A stretch of DNA of 64,000 bases. Origin: Saccharopolyspora rosea (lineage in GTDB: Bacteria; Actinomycetota; Actinomycetes; Mycobacteriales; Pseudonocardiaceae). Below are positions 33,222 through 43,217 of the stretch, piece by piece. How positions within the stretch are numbered: the first letter of the stretch is position 1; each line of letters opens with the position of its first letter. Below the pieces are notes generated by a model that was not told the origin of the DNA, did not search any database, and saw only the letters and a list, made by a program, of their open reading frames with translations. The DNA is taken from positions 1,860,001-1,924,000 of the forward strand of contig NZ_CP102826.1 of NCBI RefSeq assembly GCF_025643595.1, read 5' to 3'. The position numbers were made by a program, and so were the translations under genes.

Positions 33222-34159
33222 GGGGGTCGGCGCTGCTGCGACTGGCACTGAGCCCGCTGGTGCTGGTCGCGATCGTGCTCGTCGCGATGCTGCTGCCCGA
33301 GCTGACCGGGGTGGATTCGGCGCGCAGCGTGCTCGCCGTCCGCTACGCCGACGCCGACCCCGACCCGCGGGTGATCGCGGCGATCCGGGCCGATCTCGGC
33401 CTCGACCGCCCGCTCTGGCAGCGGCTCGTCGAACGGCTCGGACGGCTGTGCACCGGCCGGTTCGGCACGTCCTGGGTGTCCGGCGACCCGGTGGGCGCGC
33501 AGCTCGGCCGCGCGTTCCAGGTGTCGCTGAGCATCATGGTCACCGCGCTGGTGGTGTCGTTCGCGGTCGGCTGCGCGGCCGGGCTGCTGGCGGCGCGGCG
33601 TCCGGGCGCGGTGGCGGACCGGGTGGTGAGCGCGTGCAACCGGCTGGCCTCGGCGGTCCCGGAGTTCGCGCTCGCCCCGGTCCTGGTCGCGGTCTTCGCC
33701 GTCGGCCTGCACCTGCTGCCCAGCTCCGGCTGGCGCGGTCCGGCGAACCTGGTGCTGCCGGTCGCCTCGCTGGTCCCGGTGCTCGCCGCACCGGTCGCCG
33801 CGGTCGTGCGGACCCAGGCGGCCGCGCTGCGCGGGGAGAACTTCGTCGCCGCGGCCCGGGCGCGCGGCATCGGCGAGTTCCGGCTGTGGACCCGCCACAT
33901 CGCCCGGCCCGCGCTGCCCGCCGCGCTGTCGCTGGTCACCTACAAGGCGGCGGGCATGATCGCCGGGACCGCGGCCGTCGAGACGGTCTTCGACATCCCG
34001 GGCCTGGGGCGTACCGTGGTCGACGCGGTGCGGGCCCAGGACATCCCCGTGGTGCAGGCCGGATTGGTCGTCGCGGCCGCCGTGGCGCTGTTCGTCGGCG
34101 CGGTCGGCGACGCACTGCACCTCGTGGTCGACCCGCGGTCGCGGGGTGGTGCCGCGTGA
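33218..34159 (+). CDS. ABC transporter permease, NikB/OppB-like
   Basis: Permease of 313 residues with the BPD_transp_1 fold. About six hydrophobic helices surround the EAA-type coupling loop AAARARGIGEFRLWTRHIARPAL (residues about 208-230), which would contact an ATPase. The N-terminal region has IRADLGLDRPLWQRLVERLGRLCTGRFGTSW, characteristic of DppB/NikB. GTG 33218 overlaps the methyltransferase stop. Its partner permease follows directly. Confidence 0.87.
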   Translation: MRGSALLRLALSPLVLVAIVLVAMLLPELTGVDSARSVLAVRYADADPDPRVIAAIRADLGLDRPLWQRLVERLGRLCTGRFGTSWVSGDPVGAQLGRAFQVSLSIMVTALVVSFAVGCAAGLLAARRPGAVADRVVSACNRLASAVPEFALAPVLVAVFAVGLHLLPSSGWRGPANLVLPVASLVPVLAAPVAAVVRTQAAALRGENFVAAARARGIGEFRLWTRHIARPALPAALSLVTYKAAGMIAGTAAVETVFDIPGLGRTVVDAVRAQDIPVVQAGLVVAAAVALFVGAVGDALHLVVDPRSRGGAA

Positions 34160-34920
34160 GACGCGCGTGGCCGGGCCTGCTGGGCGCGGTCCTGCTGGTG
34201 CTGCTGGTGCTCGGGCTCACCGGTGACCCGCTGGCCACCGACACGCGGGACGTCCTGCGGCCCCCGTCGACCGGCCACCTGCTGGGCACCGACGAACTGG
34301 GCCGCGACGTGCTCGCCCGCCTCGCGCACGGCGCGCTGGCGACGCTGGGCACGGCCGGTGCCGCGCTCGCGGTCTCCGCGGTGGTCGGGCTCGCGGTGGG
34401 GGCGGCGACGGGCTGGCGCGGCGGTCGCGGCGCCGCGGTGGTGCGGGCCCTGGTGGACGTCGCGGCCGCCGTGCCGCCGCTGCTCGTCGCCCTGGTCGCC
34501 GGACTGGTCGCGGGGCCGGGCCGGACCACGCTGCTGCTGGCGATGGTCGCGGTCGGCTGGCTGCCGTTCGCCCGCCAGGCCGACGCGCTCACCGCCGCGC
34601 TGCGCACCCGCCAGTGGGTGCTCGCGCACCGCGCGCTCGGCGCCGGGACCGCCCGGATCTGGACGCGCTCGCTGCTGCCGGAACTGCTGCCCACGGCCGG
34701 TTCTCTCGCGCTGCTCCGCGTTCCGGCGCTGGTCAACACGGTGGCCGCGCTCGGATTCCTCGGTCTGGGCACACCCCCGCCAGCACCGGAGTGGGGAGCC
34801 ATGATCGCCGCGTCGGTCGACCACCTCGGCGCCGCGCCGTGGCTGCTGGCCGCCCCGGTGGTGGCCCTGGTCGCGGTGCAGACCCTGGTGTCCGCGCTGC
34901 CGCGCGATGACGGGTCCTAG
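34156..34920 (+). CDS. ABC transporter permease, NikC/OppC-like
   Basis: Permease of 254 residues. PPSTGHLLGTDELGRDVLARLAHGA near residue 35 is the OppC/NikC signature, then five hydrophobic helices with the EAA loop QWVLAHRALGAGTARIWTRSLLPEL. GLGTPPPAPEWGAMI is typical of the C-terminal part. GTG 34156 overlaps the previous stop. The stop overlaps the convergent DUF1844 gene's stop by 4 bp. No NikD/NikE-like ATPase gene follows, so ATP coupling must come from another locus. Confidence 0.87.
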   Translation: MRRAWPGLLGAVLLVLLVLGLTGDPLATDTRDVLRPPSTGHLLGTDELGRDVLARLAHGALATLGTAGAALAVSAVVGLAVGAATGWRGGRGAAVVRALVDVAAAVPPLLVALVAGLVAGPGRTTLLLAMVAVGWLPFARQADALTAALRTRQWVLAHRALGAGTARIWTRSLLPELLPTAGSLALLRVPALVNTVAALGFLGLGTPPPAPEWGAMIAASVDHLGAAPWLLAAPVVALVAVQTLVSALPRDDGS

Positions 34921-35321
34921 TGCACCGGGCCGGTGTACTTCTCGCCCGGGCCCTGGCCGGGCGGGTCCGGCACCGCGGAGGTCTCGCGGAAGGCGCGCTG
35001 GAGGGTCTGCAGCCCGTCGCGCAGCGGAGCCGCGTGCGGTCCGAGGTACTCGACCGACGCGGTCACCAGGCCCGCCAGGGCGGTGATGACGCGGCGCGCC
35101 TCGTCCAGGTCGCGCTCCGGCGCGGTGTCCGGGTCGTCCGCGGCCAGCCCGAGCTTCTCGGCCCCGGCCGACAGCAGCATCACCGCTGCCCGGCTGATGA
35201 CCTCGACGCTGGGAACATCCGCCATCTCGCGCACGTTGAAAGTCTCGTCCGCGTCGTGTGCCGGCTCGGTCGAACCGACCGCCGGGTCGCTCGGGTACGG
35301 GGTTGGCTGCGGTTCCGTCAC
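34917..35321 (-). CDS. DUF1844 domain protein
   Basis: Protein of 134 residues with the DUF1844 core MADVPSVEVISRAAVMLLSAGAEKLGLAADD and LDEARRVITALAGLVTASVEYLG, largely helical, in a conserved position divergent from infC in actinobacteria. Function unknown. GTG 35321 is chosen because AGGGTAG is a few bases upstream; a longer frame upstream runs into the infC leader. Confidence 0.75.
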   Translation of the reverse strand: MTEPQPTPYPSDPAVGSTEPAHDADETFNVREMADVPSVEVISRAAVMLLSAGAEKLGLAADDPDTAPERDLDEARRVITALAGLVTASVEYLGPHAAPLRDGLQTLQRAFRETSAVPDPPGQGPGEKYTGPVH

Positions 35322-35596
35322 GGCTGCTACCCTGACACGAGCGACCAGCCCCTGCGCAGGCGGGGGAGGCAAAGTGGAGTCCCGCTCCCACCCGAGTAGC
35401 CGTCCCAGGCTTCCGGGTCCCGGTTGCCGCCGACGGAAACCAGTTCGGCGGAGTGAACGGTATTGCGGTACCGGTTCGATCGGTGGAGTCAGGACCCCGC
35501 GGGTCCGCGGAAGCGGATTCGGCGGGGTTTCGCACTTCAGGGGCGAGTTCCACGCGCCGCGGTGCAGCATGCAAGCCATCGAACCGAGGAGGCCCC
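35322..35596. other. infC leader and promoter region
   Basis: A 275-bp leader between DUF1844 and infC. It includes a small stem GGACC-CCGCG-GGTCC near 35491 and the strong GAGGAGG ribosome site at 35586-35592. I can assign no known leader family by eye, and no L20-type structure is evident. Confidence 0.4.
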
Positions 35597-36139
35597 ATCA
35601 GCTCCGAGACGCGCATCAATGACCGCATCCGCGTACCCGAGGTCCGGTTGGTCGGACCGAACGGTGAGCAGGTCGGGATCGTCCGCATCGAGGACGCGCT
35701 CCGGCTTGCCCAGGAGGCGGATCTGGACCTTGTCGAGGTCGCCCCGCAGGCGCGCCCGCCGGTCTGCAAGCTCATGGACTACGGCAAGTTCAAGTACGAG
35801 AGCGCGCAGAAGGCTCGCGAATCGCGCCGCAACCAGCAGCAGACCGTCATCAAGGAGCAGAAGCTCCGGCCGAAGATCGACCCGCACGACTACGAGACGA
35901 AGAAGGGCCACGTGTCCCGCTTCCTCGGTCAGGGTCACAAGGTCAAGGTGACGATCATGTTCCGCGGTCGTGAGCAGTCGCGTCCCGAGTTGGGCTTCCG
36001 CCTGCTGCAGCGACTGGCCGACGACGTGTCCGACCTGGGTTTCATCGAGGCCAATCCGAAGCAGGACGGTCGGAACATGATCATGGTTCTTGCGCCGCAC
36101 AAGAACAACAAGTCGAAGTCCAAGGCGAACGCGTCGTAA
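35597..36139 (+). CDS. infC: Translation initiation factor IF-3, ATC start
   Basis: IF-3 binds the 30S subunit and checks the initiator tRNA and start codon. The 180-residue protein begins [21 protein letters not shown] and has the N-domain (to about residue 75) and C-domain ([32 protein letters not shown]). The start is inferred as ATC 35597 because GAGGAGG ends 4 nt before it and the N-terminus then matches other actinobacterial IF-3; the in-frame upstream codons give unconserved sequence. Rare start codons let IF-3 repress its own translation in E. coli. It leads the infC-rpmI-rplT operon. Confidence 0.92.
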   Translation: MSSETRINDRIRVPEVRLVGPNGEQVGIVRIEDALRLAQEADLDLVEVAPQARPPVCKLMDYGKFKYESAQKARESRRNQQQTVIKEQKLRPKIDPHDYETKKGHVSRFLGQGHKVKVTIMFRGREQSRPELGFRLLQRLADDVSDLGFIEANPKQDGRNMIMVLAPHKNNKSKSKANAS

Positions 36140-36240
36140 CAGGCGCAACGCCTGCGACGGCGACGTGCAACGTGACGCCGGGCCGGGACGCCCTCCAGAC
36201 GCGATCCCGCCCGGCATCTGTACGAAACGAGGACTAGTCA

Positions 36241-36435
36241 ATGCCGAAGAACAAGACCCACAAGGGCACGGCCAAGCGCTTCCGAGTGACCGGCAGCGGC
36301 AAGCTGCGGCGTGAGCAGGCCGGTCGTCGGCACATCCTGGAGAAGAAGTCCAGCCGTGTGACCCGGCGTCTGGAGGGCACCGAGTCGGTGGCCAAGAACG
36401 ACGTCAAGCGCGTCAACCGGCTGCTGGGCCGCTGA
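36241..36435 (+). CDS. rpmI: 50S ribosomal protein L35
   Basis: Very basic protein of 64 residues: [22 protein letters not shown] at the start and [14 protein letters not shown] in the middle, both diagnostic of L35. GAGGA lies just before ATG 36241. It is the second gene of the infC-rpmI-rplT operon. Confidence 0.95.
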   Translation: MPKNKTHKGTAKRFRVTGSGKLRREQAGRRHILEKKSSRVTRRLEGTESVAKNDVKRVNRLLGR

Positions 36436-36441
36436 GCCGAC

Positions 36442-36461
36442 GCCTGCCGGACCCGGCAGGC
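36442..36461 (+). promoter_or_regulatory. Hairpin between rpmI and rplT
   Basis: A 9-bp perfect stem (GCCTGCCGG/CCGGCAGGC) with a 2-nt apical gap, 6 nt after rpmI. No terminator-like tail follows. It may tune or process the mRNA; L20 autoregulation by such a structure is known in other bacteria but not shown here. Confidence 0.4.
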
Positions 36462-36531
36462 CAGCCGTGATTTCCAGGCATCCGCACGGGCGGTAGTCCC
36501 CGCCCCCGATGAGATCAACAGGACGGACCCC

Positions 36532-36900
36532 GTGGCACGCGTGAAGCGGGCGGTCAACGCCCAGAAGAAGCGCCGCACCATTCTCGAATCGGCTCGCGGT
36601 TACCGCGGTCAGCGCTCCCGGCTGTACCGCAAGGCCAAGGAGCAGATGCTCCACTCGATGAACTACGCCTACCGCGACCGGCGGGCCCGCAAGGGTGACT
36701 TCCGGAAGCTGTGGATCACCCGCATCAACGCCGCGACCCGGCAGAACGGCCTGAGCTACAACCGGTTCGTGCAGGGCCTGAAGGCCGCCGGTGTCGAGGT
36801 CGACCGCAAGATCCTGGCCGAGCTCGCCGTCAACGAGCCCGAGGCGTTCACCGCGCTGGTCGACGTGGCTCGCAAGAACCTGCCGGAAGGTGTCGCCTGA
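36532..36900 (+). CDS. rplT: 50S ribosomal protein L20
   Basis: Basic protein of 122 residues: [51 protein letters not shown] and [15 protein letters not shown] are diagnostic of L20, an early 50S assembly protein. GTG 36532 gives the exact family start. The stop is immediately followed by the frame of a TrmH-family gene. Confidence 0.95.
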   Translation: MARVKRAVNAQKKRRTILESARGYRGQRSRLYRKAKEQMLHSMNYAYRDRRARKGDFRKLWITRINAATRQNGLSYNRFVQGLKAAGVEVDRKILAELAVNEPEAFTALVDVARKNLPEGVA

Positions 36901-36944
36901 TCACCGAGGGCCTCTCTTCGGCACCGCGACCCGGGACGACTCCG

Positions 36945-37757
36945 CTGACCGAGCGGTCGTCCCGGGTCGCTGTCGCTCGCAAGCTCACCCGCCGCGCCGG
37001 CCGCGAGAAGGCCGGCGCGTTCCTCGCCGAGGGCGCGCAGGCGGTGCGCGAGGCGCTGGCGGCGCACGCCGCCGGGCAGGTGCGGGTGCGCGAGGTGTTC
37101 GCCACCGACCAGCCGCGCCACGCCGAGCTCGCCGAACTCGCCCGCGCCGGATCGGTTCCGGTGCGGTACGTCACCGAGCGGGCCGCCGCGTCGCTGTCGG
37201 AGACCGTGACGCCGCAGGGCGTGGTCGCCGTGTGCGACCTGCCCGGCACCACCGTCGACGAGGCGCTGGCCGACCGACCACCGCTGGTCGCGGTGCTCGT
37301 CGGCGTGGCGGACCCGGGCAACGCCGGAACCGTGGTGCGCGTCGCCGACGCCGCCGGGGCCGGGGCCGTGCTGTTCGCCGGGGACACCGTCGACGCCTAC
37401 AACGGCAAGGCGGTCCGCGCCTCCACCGGCAGCGTCTTCCACCTGCCCGTCGCGCGGGACCGCGACGTCGCCGAGGTCCTCGCGGCGTGCCGCCGCGCCG
37501 GATTGCGGCTGGTCGGGGCCGACGGCCGGGCCGCGGGCGACCTGGACACCGCGGACCGCGACGGCGAGCTCGACGCGCCCACCGCGTGGGTGTTCGGCGG
37601 CGAGGCGCACGGACTGCCCGAGCACGTCCGCGCCGAGCTCGACGCGGCGCTGCGCGTGCCGCTGTACGGCCGGGCGGAGAGCCTCAACCTGGCGACCGCC
37701 GCCGCGGTCTGCCTGTACGCGTCCGCCCGCGCCCACCACCGGGCGACCGGCGGGTGA
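36945..37757 (+). CDS. TrmH/SpoU-family RNA 2'-O-methyltransferase
   Basis: Methyltransferase of about 270 residues. An N-terminal substrate-binding domain (RKLTRRAGREKAGAFLAEGAQAVREAL) leads to the SPOUT knot with VLVGVADPGNAGTVVRVADAAGA, STGSVFHLPV, WVFGGEAHGLP and the final LYGRAESLNLATAAAVCLY. These enzymes methylate a ribose in rRNA or tRNA. No ATG, GTG or TTG occurs in frame between the rplT stop and this conserved N-terminus. CTG 36945 (giving LTERSSRVAVARKL) or CTG 36897, overlapping the rplT stop, is the likely start; coupling to rplT is possible. Confidence 0.82.
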   Translation: MTERSSRVAVARKLTRRAGREKAGAFLAEGAQAVREALAAHAAGQVRVREVFATDQPRHAELAELARAGSVPVRYVTERAAASLSETVTPQGVVAVCDLPGTTVDEALADRPPLVAVLVGVADPGNAGTVVRVADAAGAGAVLFAGDTVDAYNGKAVRASTGSVFHLPVARDRDVAEVLAACRRAGLRLVGADGRAAGDLDTADRDGELDAPTAWVFGGEAHGLPEHVRAELDAALRVPLYGRAESLNLATAAAVCLYASARAHHRATGG

Positions 37758-38984
<1,227 letters not shown>

Positions 38985-39037
38985 GCCCCGCAAATCCCTG
39001 ACGACCCAGCACTGAACGAGAAGAAGGGCCTGACCAA

Positions 39038-41530
39038 GTGCGGATTCCGGTTTCCTGGTTGGCCGAGCACCTTGAGCTGCCCGAGGAGACGACCGCGGAG
39101 ACGCTGGCCGACGCGTTCGTCCGGATCGGGTTGGAGGTCGAGGAGGTCACGCACCTGACCCAGGTGCGCGGACCGCTCGTGGCCGGACGCGTCGCCGAGA
39201 TCGAGGAGCTGACCGGCTTCAAGAAGCCGATCCGGTACTGCCAGGTCGAGGTCGGCGAGACCGAGGACGGGCAGCCCAGGATGCAGAGCATCATCTGCGG
39301 CGCCCGCAACTTCCGGGAGGGCGACCTGGTGGTCGTCGCGCTGCCCGGCACCGTCCTGCCCGGTGACTTCGAGATCACCGCGCGCAAGACCTACGGCAAG
39401 ACCAGCGAGGGCATGATCTGCTCGGCCAAGGAGCTGGGCATCGGCGAGGACCACGAGGGCATCCTCGTGCTGCCGCCCGGCTCCGCCGACCCCGGCGACG
39501 ACGCCGTCGCGCTGGTCGGGCTCGACGACTCGGTCATCGAACTGTCCATCACCCCGGACCGCGGCTACTGCTTCTCGGTGCGCGGACTCGCGCGCGAACT
39601 GTCCAACGCGCTCGACGTGCCGTTCGGCGACCCCGGGTCGCGCCAGGTGCCCGCCGACGACCGGCCGTCCCGGAACGTGGAGATCCGCGATCCGAGCGCC
39701 TGCTCCCGGTTCGTGTTCCGCCGGGTCACCGGGGTCGACCCGTCCGCGCCGACCCCGTGGTGGATGCGGCGGCGGCTGGCGCTGGCCGGGATCCGCTCCA
39801 TCTCGCTGGCCGTCGACGTCACCAACTACGTGATGCTCGAACTCGGGCAGCCGCTGCACGCCTGGGACGCCACCAAGCTCAGCGGGGACGTGGTGGTCCG
39901 CCGCGCCGAAGCGGGCGAGAAGCTGACCACGCTGGACGACGTGGACCGCGAACTCGACCCGGACGACGTGGTGATCTGCGACGACACCGGGCCGGTGTCG
40001 TTGGCGGGCGTGATGGGCGGCGCGACCACCGAGATCGGCGAGGACACCCACGACGTGCTGCTGGAGGCGGCGAACTGGGATCCGGCGAGCATCGCCCGCA
40101 CCATCCGCCGCCACAAGCTGCCCAGCGAGGCGGGCAAGCGCTTCGAGCGGTCGGTGGACCCGGCGATCGCGCCGGTCGCCACCGAACTGGCCGCGCAACT
40201 GCTGGTCCGCTACGGCGAGGGCACCATCGCGCCCGGCCGCACCGATGTCGGCGAGCCCGCGTCGCCCGCGCCGGTCACCATGCCGCTGGGCCTGCCGGAC
40301 CGGATCGCCGGGGTCTCCTACGAGCGCGGCGTGACCGCGCGGCGGCTCACCCAGATCGGCTGCCGCATCGAGGTCAGCACCTCCGACGACGGCGTCGGTC
40401 TGGTCACCGCGACCCCGCCGAGTTGGCGTCCCGACCTGCGGCAGCCCGCCGACCTGGTGGAGGAGGTGCTGCGGCTGGAGGGCTACCACACCATCCCCTC
40501 GGTGCTGCCCGCGGCGCCGCCCGGACGCGGACTGACCGCCGAGCAGCGCCGCAAGCGGGCGGTCTCCCGCGCGCTGGCCTCCGAGGGCTGCGTCGAGGTG
40601 CTGCCGTTCCCGTTCACCGGTGACGCGGTGCTCGACGCGTTCGGCCTGGCCGAGGACGATCCGCGACGCCGCACGCTGTCCGTGCTCAACGCGTTGGAGG
40701 CCGACAAGTCGCGGCTGAGCACCACGTTGCTGACCGGGCTGCTGGACACCGTGCAGCGCAACCTCGCCCGCGGGCAGCGCGACCTCGCGCTGTTCCACAT
40801 CGGACAGGTCGTGCGGCCCGCTGCCGACCAGCCGCCGGTGCCCGCGGTCGGCGTCGCCGCGCGGCCGTCGGAGGAGGAGGTCGCCGCGCTGCACGCGTCG
40901 CTGCCCGCGCAGCCGCTGCACGTCGGCGTCGTGTTCACCGGGCAGCGCGAGCAGGCCGGCTGGTGGGGCAAGGGCCGCGAGGCGAGCTGGGCCGACGCCG
41001 TGCAGACGGCGCGCACGGTGGCCGCCGCCGCGGGCGTGGAGCTGACCGTCCGCGCCGGTGACCTCGCGCCGTGGCACCCGGGCCGGTGCGCCCAGCTGGA
41101 GGTCGGCGGCGCGGTCGTCGGCCACGCCGGTGAGCTGCACCCGAAGGTCCTCGAAGCGCTCGGGCTGCCGAGGCGGACCTGCGCGGTGGAACTCGACCTG
41201 GACGCGCTGCCCGTCACCGATCCGCGGCCGGCGCCGCAGCTCTCGGCGTACCCGCCGGTGCTGATGGACATCGCGCTCGTGGTGGACGGCGCGGTGGCCG
41301 CTGCGGACGTCGTGGACGTGGTCCGCGACGGCGGCGGGGAGCTGCTGGAGGACGTGCGGCTGTTCGACGTCTACACCGGCGAACAGCTCGGCGCGGGCAA
41401 GAAGTCGCTGGCCCTGGCGCTGCGCTTCCGCGCCGCCGACCGGACCCTCAAGCAGGAGGAGGCGACCGAGGCGCGCGACGCGGCCGTGGCCGCGGCGGCC
41501 GAGCGCCTGGGCGCGACCCTGCGCGCCTGA
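39038..41530 (+). CDS. pheT: Phenylalanyl-tRNA synthetase beta subunit
   Basis: Beta subunit of 830 residues, which with PheS charges tRNA-Phe and edits mischarged tRNA-Tyr. The order of domains is normal: start MRIPVSWLAEHLEL, a tRNA-binding OB fold (residues about 40-150, with the IICGARN motif), B3/B4 editing region (SISLAVDVTNYVMLELGQPLHAWD), B5 domain, and the C-terminal ferredoxin-like anticodon-binding domain (YTGEQLGAGKKSLALALRFRAADRTL). GTG 39038 gives the family start. Confidence 0.95.
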   Translation: MRIPVSWLAEHLELPEETTAETLADAFVRIGLEVEEVTHLTQVRGPLVAGRVAEIEELTGFKKPIRYCQVEVGETEDGQPRMQSIICGARNFREGDLVVVALPGTVLPGDFEITARKTYGKTSEGMICSAKELGIGEDHEGILVLPPGSADPGDDAVALVGLDDSVIELSITPDRGYCFSVRGLARELSNALDVPFGDPGSRQVPADDRPSRNVEIRDPSACSRFVFRRVTGVDPSAPTPWWMRRRLALAGIRSISLAVDVTNYVMLELGQPLHAWDATKLSGDVVVRRAEAGEKLTTLDDVDRELDPDDVVICDDTGPVSLAGVMGGATTEIGEDTHDVLLEAANWDPASIARTIRRHKLPSEAGKRFERSVDPAIAPVATELAAQLLVRYGEGTIAPGRTDVGEPASPAPVTMPLGLPDRIAGVSYERGVTARRLTQIGCRIEVSTSDDGVGLVTATPPSWRPDLRQPADLVEEVLRLEGYHTIPSVLPAAPPGRGLTAEQRRKRAVSRALASEGCVEVLPFPFTGDAVLDAFGLAEDDPRRRTLSVLNALEADKSRLSTTLLTGLLDTVQRNLARGQRDLALFHIGQVVRPAADQPPVPAVGVAARPSEEEVAALHASLPAQPLHVGVVFTGQREQAGWWGKGREASWADAVQTARTVAAAAGVELTVRAGDLAPWHPGRCAQLEVGGAVVGHAGELHPKVLEALGLPRRTCAVELDLDALPVTDPRPAPQLSAYPPVLMDIALVVDGAVAAADVVDVVRDGGGELLEDVRLFDVYTGEQLGAGKKSLALALRFRAADRTLKQEEATEARDAAVAAAAERLGATLRA

Positions 41531-41535
41531 CACCC

Positions 41536-41565
41536 CGGGCGGCCCCGCCGAGGTGGGGCCGCCCG
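41536..41565 (+). terminator. Hairpin terminator after pheT
   Basis: A perfect 11-bp stem (CGGGCGGCCCC) with an 8-nt loop, 5 nt after the pheT stop. It separates the translation operon from the downstream PucR-family gene. Confidence 0.7.
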
Positions 41566-41586
41566 AGTTCGCGGGGGAGGTGCGTC

Positions 41587-43113
41587 GTGGTCCGGTTGGA
41601 CCGGTTGATCAACGTCCTGGGCGGTCTCGGCGTCCGGTTGGAGACCACCCCCGCGACGCGGGCCCGCGAGCTGCGGTCGGTGGCCGTGCACGCGCCCTGC
41701 GACCCGGCCGCGGGCGGCGAGGACGTCGTGCTCGCCGTGGGCGTCGGCGCCGAGCAGGCCGCCGAGCTGCTGCGCGGCACGGACGCGGTCGCCGTGCTGT
41801 TCCGGGCGTCCCGGCTCGACCCGCAGGCGCTCGCGGTGGCGCGGGAACGCGACGTCGCGGTCCTTCTCGCCGATCCCGCCGTGTCCTGGGGCCAGCTCGC
41901 CGGTGTCGTGTACGGGGTCGTCCTGGAGGGGCGGGAGACCGAGGCGGGCCGCGGCCCCACCGACCTGTTCGCGCTGGCCGACGCGCTGGCCGAGACGGTC
42001 GGCGGTCCGGTGACCGTCGAGGACCACCGGTCCGGCGTGCTCGCGTACTCCAGCCGCCAGCACGGCGCCGACCCGGTGCGGGCCGAGACGATCCTCGGCC
42101 GCCGCGTGCCCGATGAGATCCGCCGCGAACTCGCCGACCGCGGCGTGTTCCGGCACCTGGAGGTCTCCGACGAGCCGTTGTTCGTGGCCCCGGTGGGCCG
42201 CGGGGTGACCAGCGGCCGGGTGGTGGTCGCGGTGCGCGCGGGCCGGGAGCTGCTCGGCTCGATCTGGGTCGAGACGCCGACGCCGCTGGACGACGCGCGT
42301 CCCGCCCTGCGCGACGCCGCGCGCACCGCGGCCGCGCACATGTTGCGCGCGCGGGCCAGCGCCGATCTGGAGCGGCAGGTCGAGTCGGACCTGGTCATCG
42401 GCCTGGTCGAGGGGCACGAGGACCCGGTGGCCGCGCTGAGCAGGCTCGGGCTGCCCGGGCCGCGGTACCGGGTGGTGGCGGTGCAGGCCGGCGGCGCCGA
42501 CCGCAACGCGGCCGCGTTGCTGGCCTTCGAACGCGCCACCACCGGATTCGGCTGGACGCGTCCGGGGCGCAGCGCGTTGTTCGCGAACACCGTCTACACC
42601 GTCGTCCCGTACGAGGACGCCGACCGCGCGCGCCGCTGGGTCCGCGCGCTGGGGCGCGAGATGCCGGAGGACACGTCGCTGCTCGCCGGGATCGGCGGGC
42701 CCGCCGATCCGTTGCACCTGGTCGACAGCAGGCGGGAGGCGGACGAGAGCCTCGCGCTGCACGCCGAGCACCCGGACCGCCCGGTCGCCGTGGTCTACGA
42801 CGAGGCGTGGCACGAACTGCTCCTGCGGCAGATGCGCCAGGCGGCGTCGCTGCGGCGCGTGCCGGATCGCGGGCCGGTGGCGGACCTGCGGCGCCACGAC
42901 CGCGCGCACGGCACCCGGCACGTGGAGACGTTGCGGGCGTGGTTGGAGTGCCAGGGCGACCTCGCGGCGACCGCGTCGCGGCTGGAGGTGCACCCGAACA
43001 CGGTCCGCTACCGGATGCGCCGGATGGCCGAGGTGACCGCGCTGGACCTGGACGACCCGGAGTCCCGGCTCGCCATGATCATCGCGCTCGCCGTGTCGGG
43101 GCCGCTGGTGTAG
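41587..43113 (+). CDS. PucR-family transcriptional regulator
   Basis: Regulator of 508 residues. The C-terminal HTH (HVETLRAWLECQGDLAATASRLEVHPNTVRYRMRRM, residues about 450-485) is the PucR/CdaR type, and the N-terminal and middle parts carry the sensor domains of this family (ligand binding near FALADALAETVGGPVTVED). PucR-type proteins typically activate purine, amino-acid or aromatic catabolism. The adjacent co-directional FAD oxidoreductase (104 bp downstream) is the likely target. GTG 41587 follows GGGGGAGG. Confidence 0.83.
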   Translation: MVRLDRLINVLGGLGVRLETTPATRARELRSVAVHAPCDPAAGGEDVVLAVGVGAEQAAELLRGTDAVAVLFRASRLDPQALAVARERDVAVLLADPAVSWGQLAGVVYGVVLEGRETEAGRGPTDLFALADALAETVGGPVTVEDHRSGVLAYSSRQHGADPVRAETILGRRVPDEIRRELADRGVFRHLEVSDEPLFVAPVGRGVTSGRVVVAVRAGRELLGSIWVETPTPLDDARPALRDAARTAAAHMLRARASADLERQVESDLVIGLVEGHEDPVAALSRLGLPGPRYRVVAVQAGGADRNAAALLAFERATTGFGWTRPGRSALFANTVYTVVPYEDADRARRWVRALGREMPEDTSLLAGIGGPADPLHLVDSRREADESLALHAEHPDRPVAVVYDEAWHELLLRQMRQAASLRRVPDRGPVADLRRHDRAHGTRHVETLRAWLECQGDLAATASRLEVHPNTVRYRMRRMAEVTALDLDDPESRLAMIIALAVSGPLV

Positions 43114-43217
43114 TGGATTCCGGCCAAACCGCGCGGTGCGTTTTGTGCGGATCCGACACGTCGGCGCCCCGGTGTGCCGGGGCATGCTCCTCGTCGAGAG
43201 CGACACAGGAGGAGAGC

